Below are positions 41,975 to 42,643 of a stretch of DNA of 42,643 nt, piece after piece. Position numbers and translations under genes: made by a program. The number at the start of each line of letters is the position of its first letter. Positions within the stretch are counted from its first letter, which is position 1. The notes beneath the pieces are model-generated. The model had not been told where the DNA came from. It searched no databases and saw only the letters and a list, made by a program, of their open reading frames with translations. Source of the stretch: Gemmatimonadota bacterium (GTDB lineage Bacteria; Gemmatimonadota; Gemmatimonadetes; Gemmatimonadales; Gemmatimonadaceae). Where the stretch lies: positions 1 through 42,643 of the forward strand of contig JARIEX010000012.1 in NCBI GenBank assembly GCA_031127095.1, given 5' to 3'.

Positions 41975-42018
41975 TCCGTCGGTCGGCCGCCGTCGCTTTC
42001 CTTTCATCCGGTGTTTGC

Positions 42019-42643
42019 ATGACTCCGTTCAGCCTCCTGCTGCGCTGCCGCCACGTCGCCCTCCTCAGCAGCGTGTGCGCGCTGTCGGCGTGCTCCAGTC
42101 TCACCGAGAGCAACGTCGCGCTGAATCGCTACGGCGCGATCACCATCACGGCGCAGAACGCCGCGGCGGGCCGTGCCACGGCTTCCATGAGTGCGGTCTT
42201 CTTCGAAGGGCTGTCGGCGTCGGCACCCAGCAGTGCGGCGCAACAGGGCGACCAGTGCGCCTATGCGCTGCTCGACACCGCCGCGACGGGCGCCACCGGA
42301 TCGTTGAAAGTCGGCGAGAGTCTCGCGCTCACCTTTGCCGGCACCACCGTGGCGCTGCCCTATTCCACGGCGCTGCTGCGGTACCAGCCGGCCGCGGGAA
42401 CGCTGCTCAGTTACGGGGTCGGCGACGCTGCCACGGTAAGCATCCCGGGCGCCGCCGCTGTGTTCCCGGCGACCGCCATATCCGTCAAGCTCGCCGAGCC
42501 CATCGTTCCGGGCCCGATCGCAACGCCGGCCGCGGGATCCCCGCTGGTCGTCTCCTGGAACGGCACCAACGACGCGTCGGCCGCCATCATCCTGTCCGTC
42601 CGCTACGGCGCCACGCCCACGGCCACGACCGCCAACGAACAGA
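42019..42643 (+). CDS. Lipoprotein of unknown function, truncated by window end
   Basis: The gene begins at ATG 42019 and stays open to the window edge (208 codons visible). The signal RCRHVALLSSVCALSAC has a lipobox before Cys25, so the product is probably a lipoprotein. The visible part is Ala/Thr/Ser/Gly-rich and appears beta-rich, ending AIILSVRYGATPTATT; no domain is recognised. It lies 44 nt after the metallohydrolase gene, with no clear terminator or promoter between them. Confidence 0.8.
   Translation, partial: MTPFSLLLRCRHVALLSSVCALSACSSLTESNVALNRYGAITITAQNAAAGRATASMSAVFFEGLSASAPSSAAQQGDQCAYALLDTAATGATGSLKVGESLALTFAGTTVALPYSTALLRYQPAAGTLLSYGVGDAATVSIPGAAAVFPATAISVKLAEPIVPGPIATPAAGSPLVVSWNGTNDASAAIILSVRYGATPTATTANEQ

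Overview
The window is a GC-rich bacterial chromosome segment with dense, mostly co-directional genes, many joined by 1-4 nt start/stop overlaps. The gene content points to an aerobic, diderm, Gemmatimonadota-like bacterium: an alternative complex III (Act) respiratory operon, a TonB/ExbB/ExbD/ExbD/TonB block, several lipoproteins, a NagB-PIG-L fusion and inositol-phosphate synthase. The phylum is inferred from this gene content and from no marker gene. No rRNA, CRISPR array, insertion sequence, prophage or attachment site was recognised.

Region by region. (1) 68-7266: actBCDEF, encoding the quinol:electron-acceptor oxidoreductase alternative complex III, closed by a strong intrinsic terminator; actA is presumably just upstream. 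(2) 7280-7467: a tRNA-Ala(TGC) with a recognisable promoter and a perfect 15-bp hairpin that can terminate from both sides. (3) 7487-9519, minus strand: an alpha/beta hydrolase and a secreted cyanophycinase-like S51 peptidase, divergent from an AhpE-type peroxiredoxin (9639-10115). (4) 10185-15296: two back-to-back two-component systems (PAS histidine kinase, NtrC-like regulator with a decayed AAA+ domain, OmpR-type regulator, membrane histidine kinase). (5) 15319-18793: a promoter, then tonB-exbB-exbD-exbD-tonB, an envelope energy-transduction module. (6) 18898-23079: an APC amino-acid permease, a dicarboxylate/amino-acid:cation symporter and a membrane fatty-acid hydroxylase/sterol desaturase family protein.

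(7) 23076-30781: an amino-sugar and cell-wall salvage locus. On the minus strand lie a BadF/BadG-type amino-sugar kinase, a sodium:solute symporter and a NagB-PIG-L fusion, then an A-type Fe-S carrier and a beta-lactamase-family lipoprotein. The latter is divergent from a plus-strand NamZ-type (DUF1343) exo-N-acetylmuramidase. Together they could release, import, phosphorylate and deaminate peptidoglycan-derived sugars.

(8) 30843-41974: a long plus-strand run with almost no intergenic space. It holds a CDP-alcohol phosphatidyltransferase with inositol-3-phosphate synthase (a likely phosphatidylinositol route), a YtkA-like lipoprotein, a small unknown protein, 2-oxoacid dehydrogenase E1alpha/E1beta, a small membrane protein, E2, two small unknown proteins, a PHP phosphoesterase, a pteridine-reductase-like SDR with an altered active site, an unrecognised Rossmann/Cys-rich protein, a thioredoxin-reductase-like flavoprotein and a glyoxalase-II-like hydrolase. 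A lipoprotein gene truncated by the window edge follows (42019 onward).

No stretch longer than about 300 bases lacks a gene. The best leads for new biology are the decayed NtrC-like regulator, the unrecognised Cys/His-rich Rossmann protein, the muropeptide-salvage locus with its altered NagB active site, and the SDR that lacks its catalytic tyrosine.
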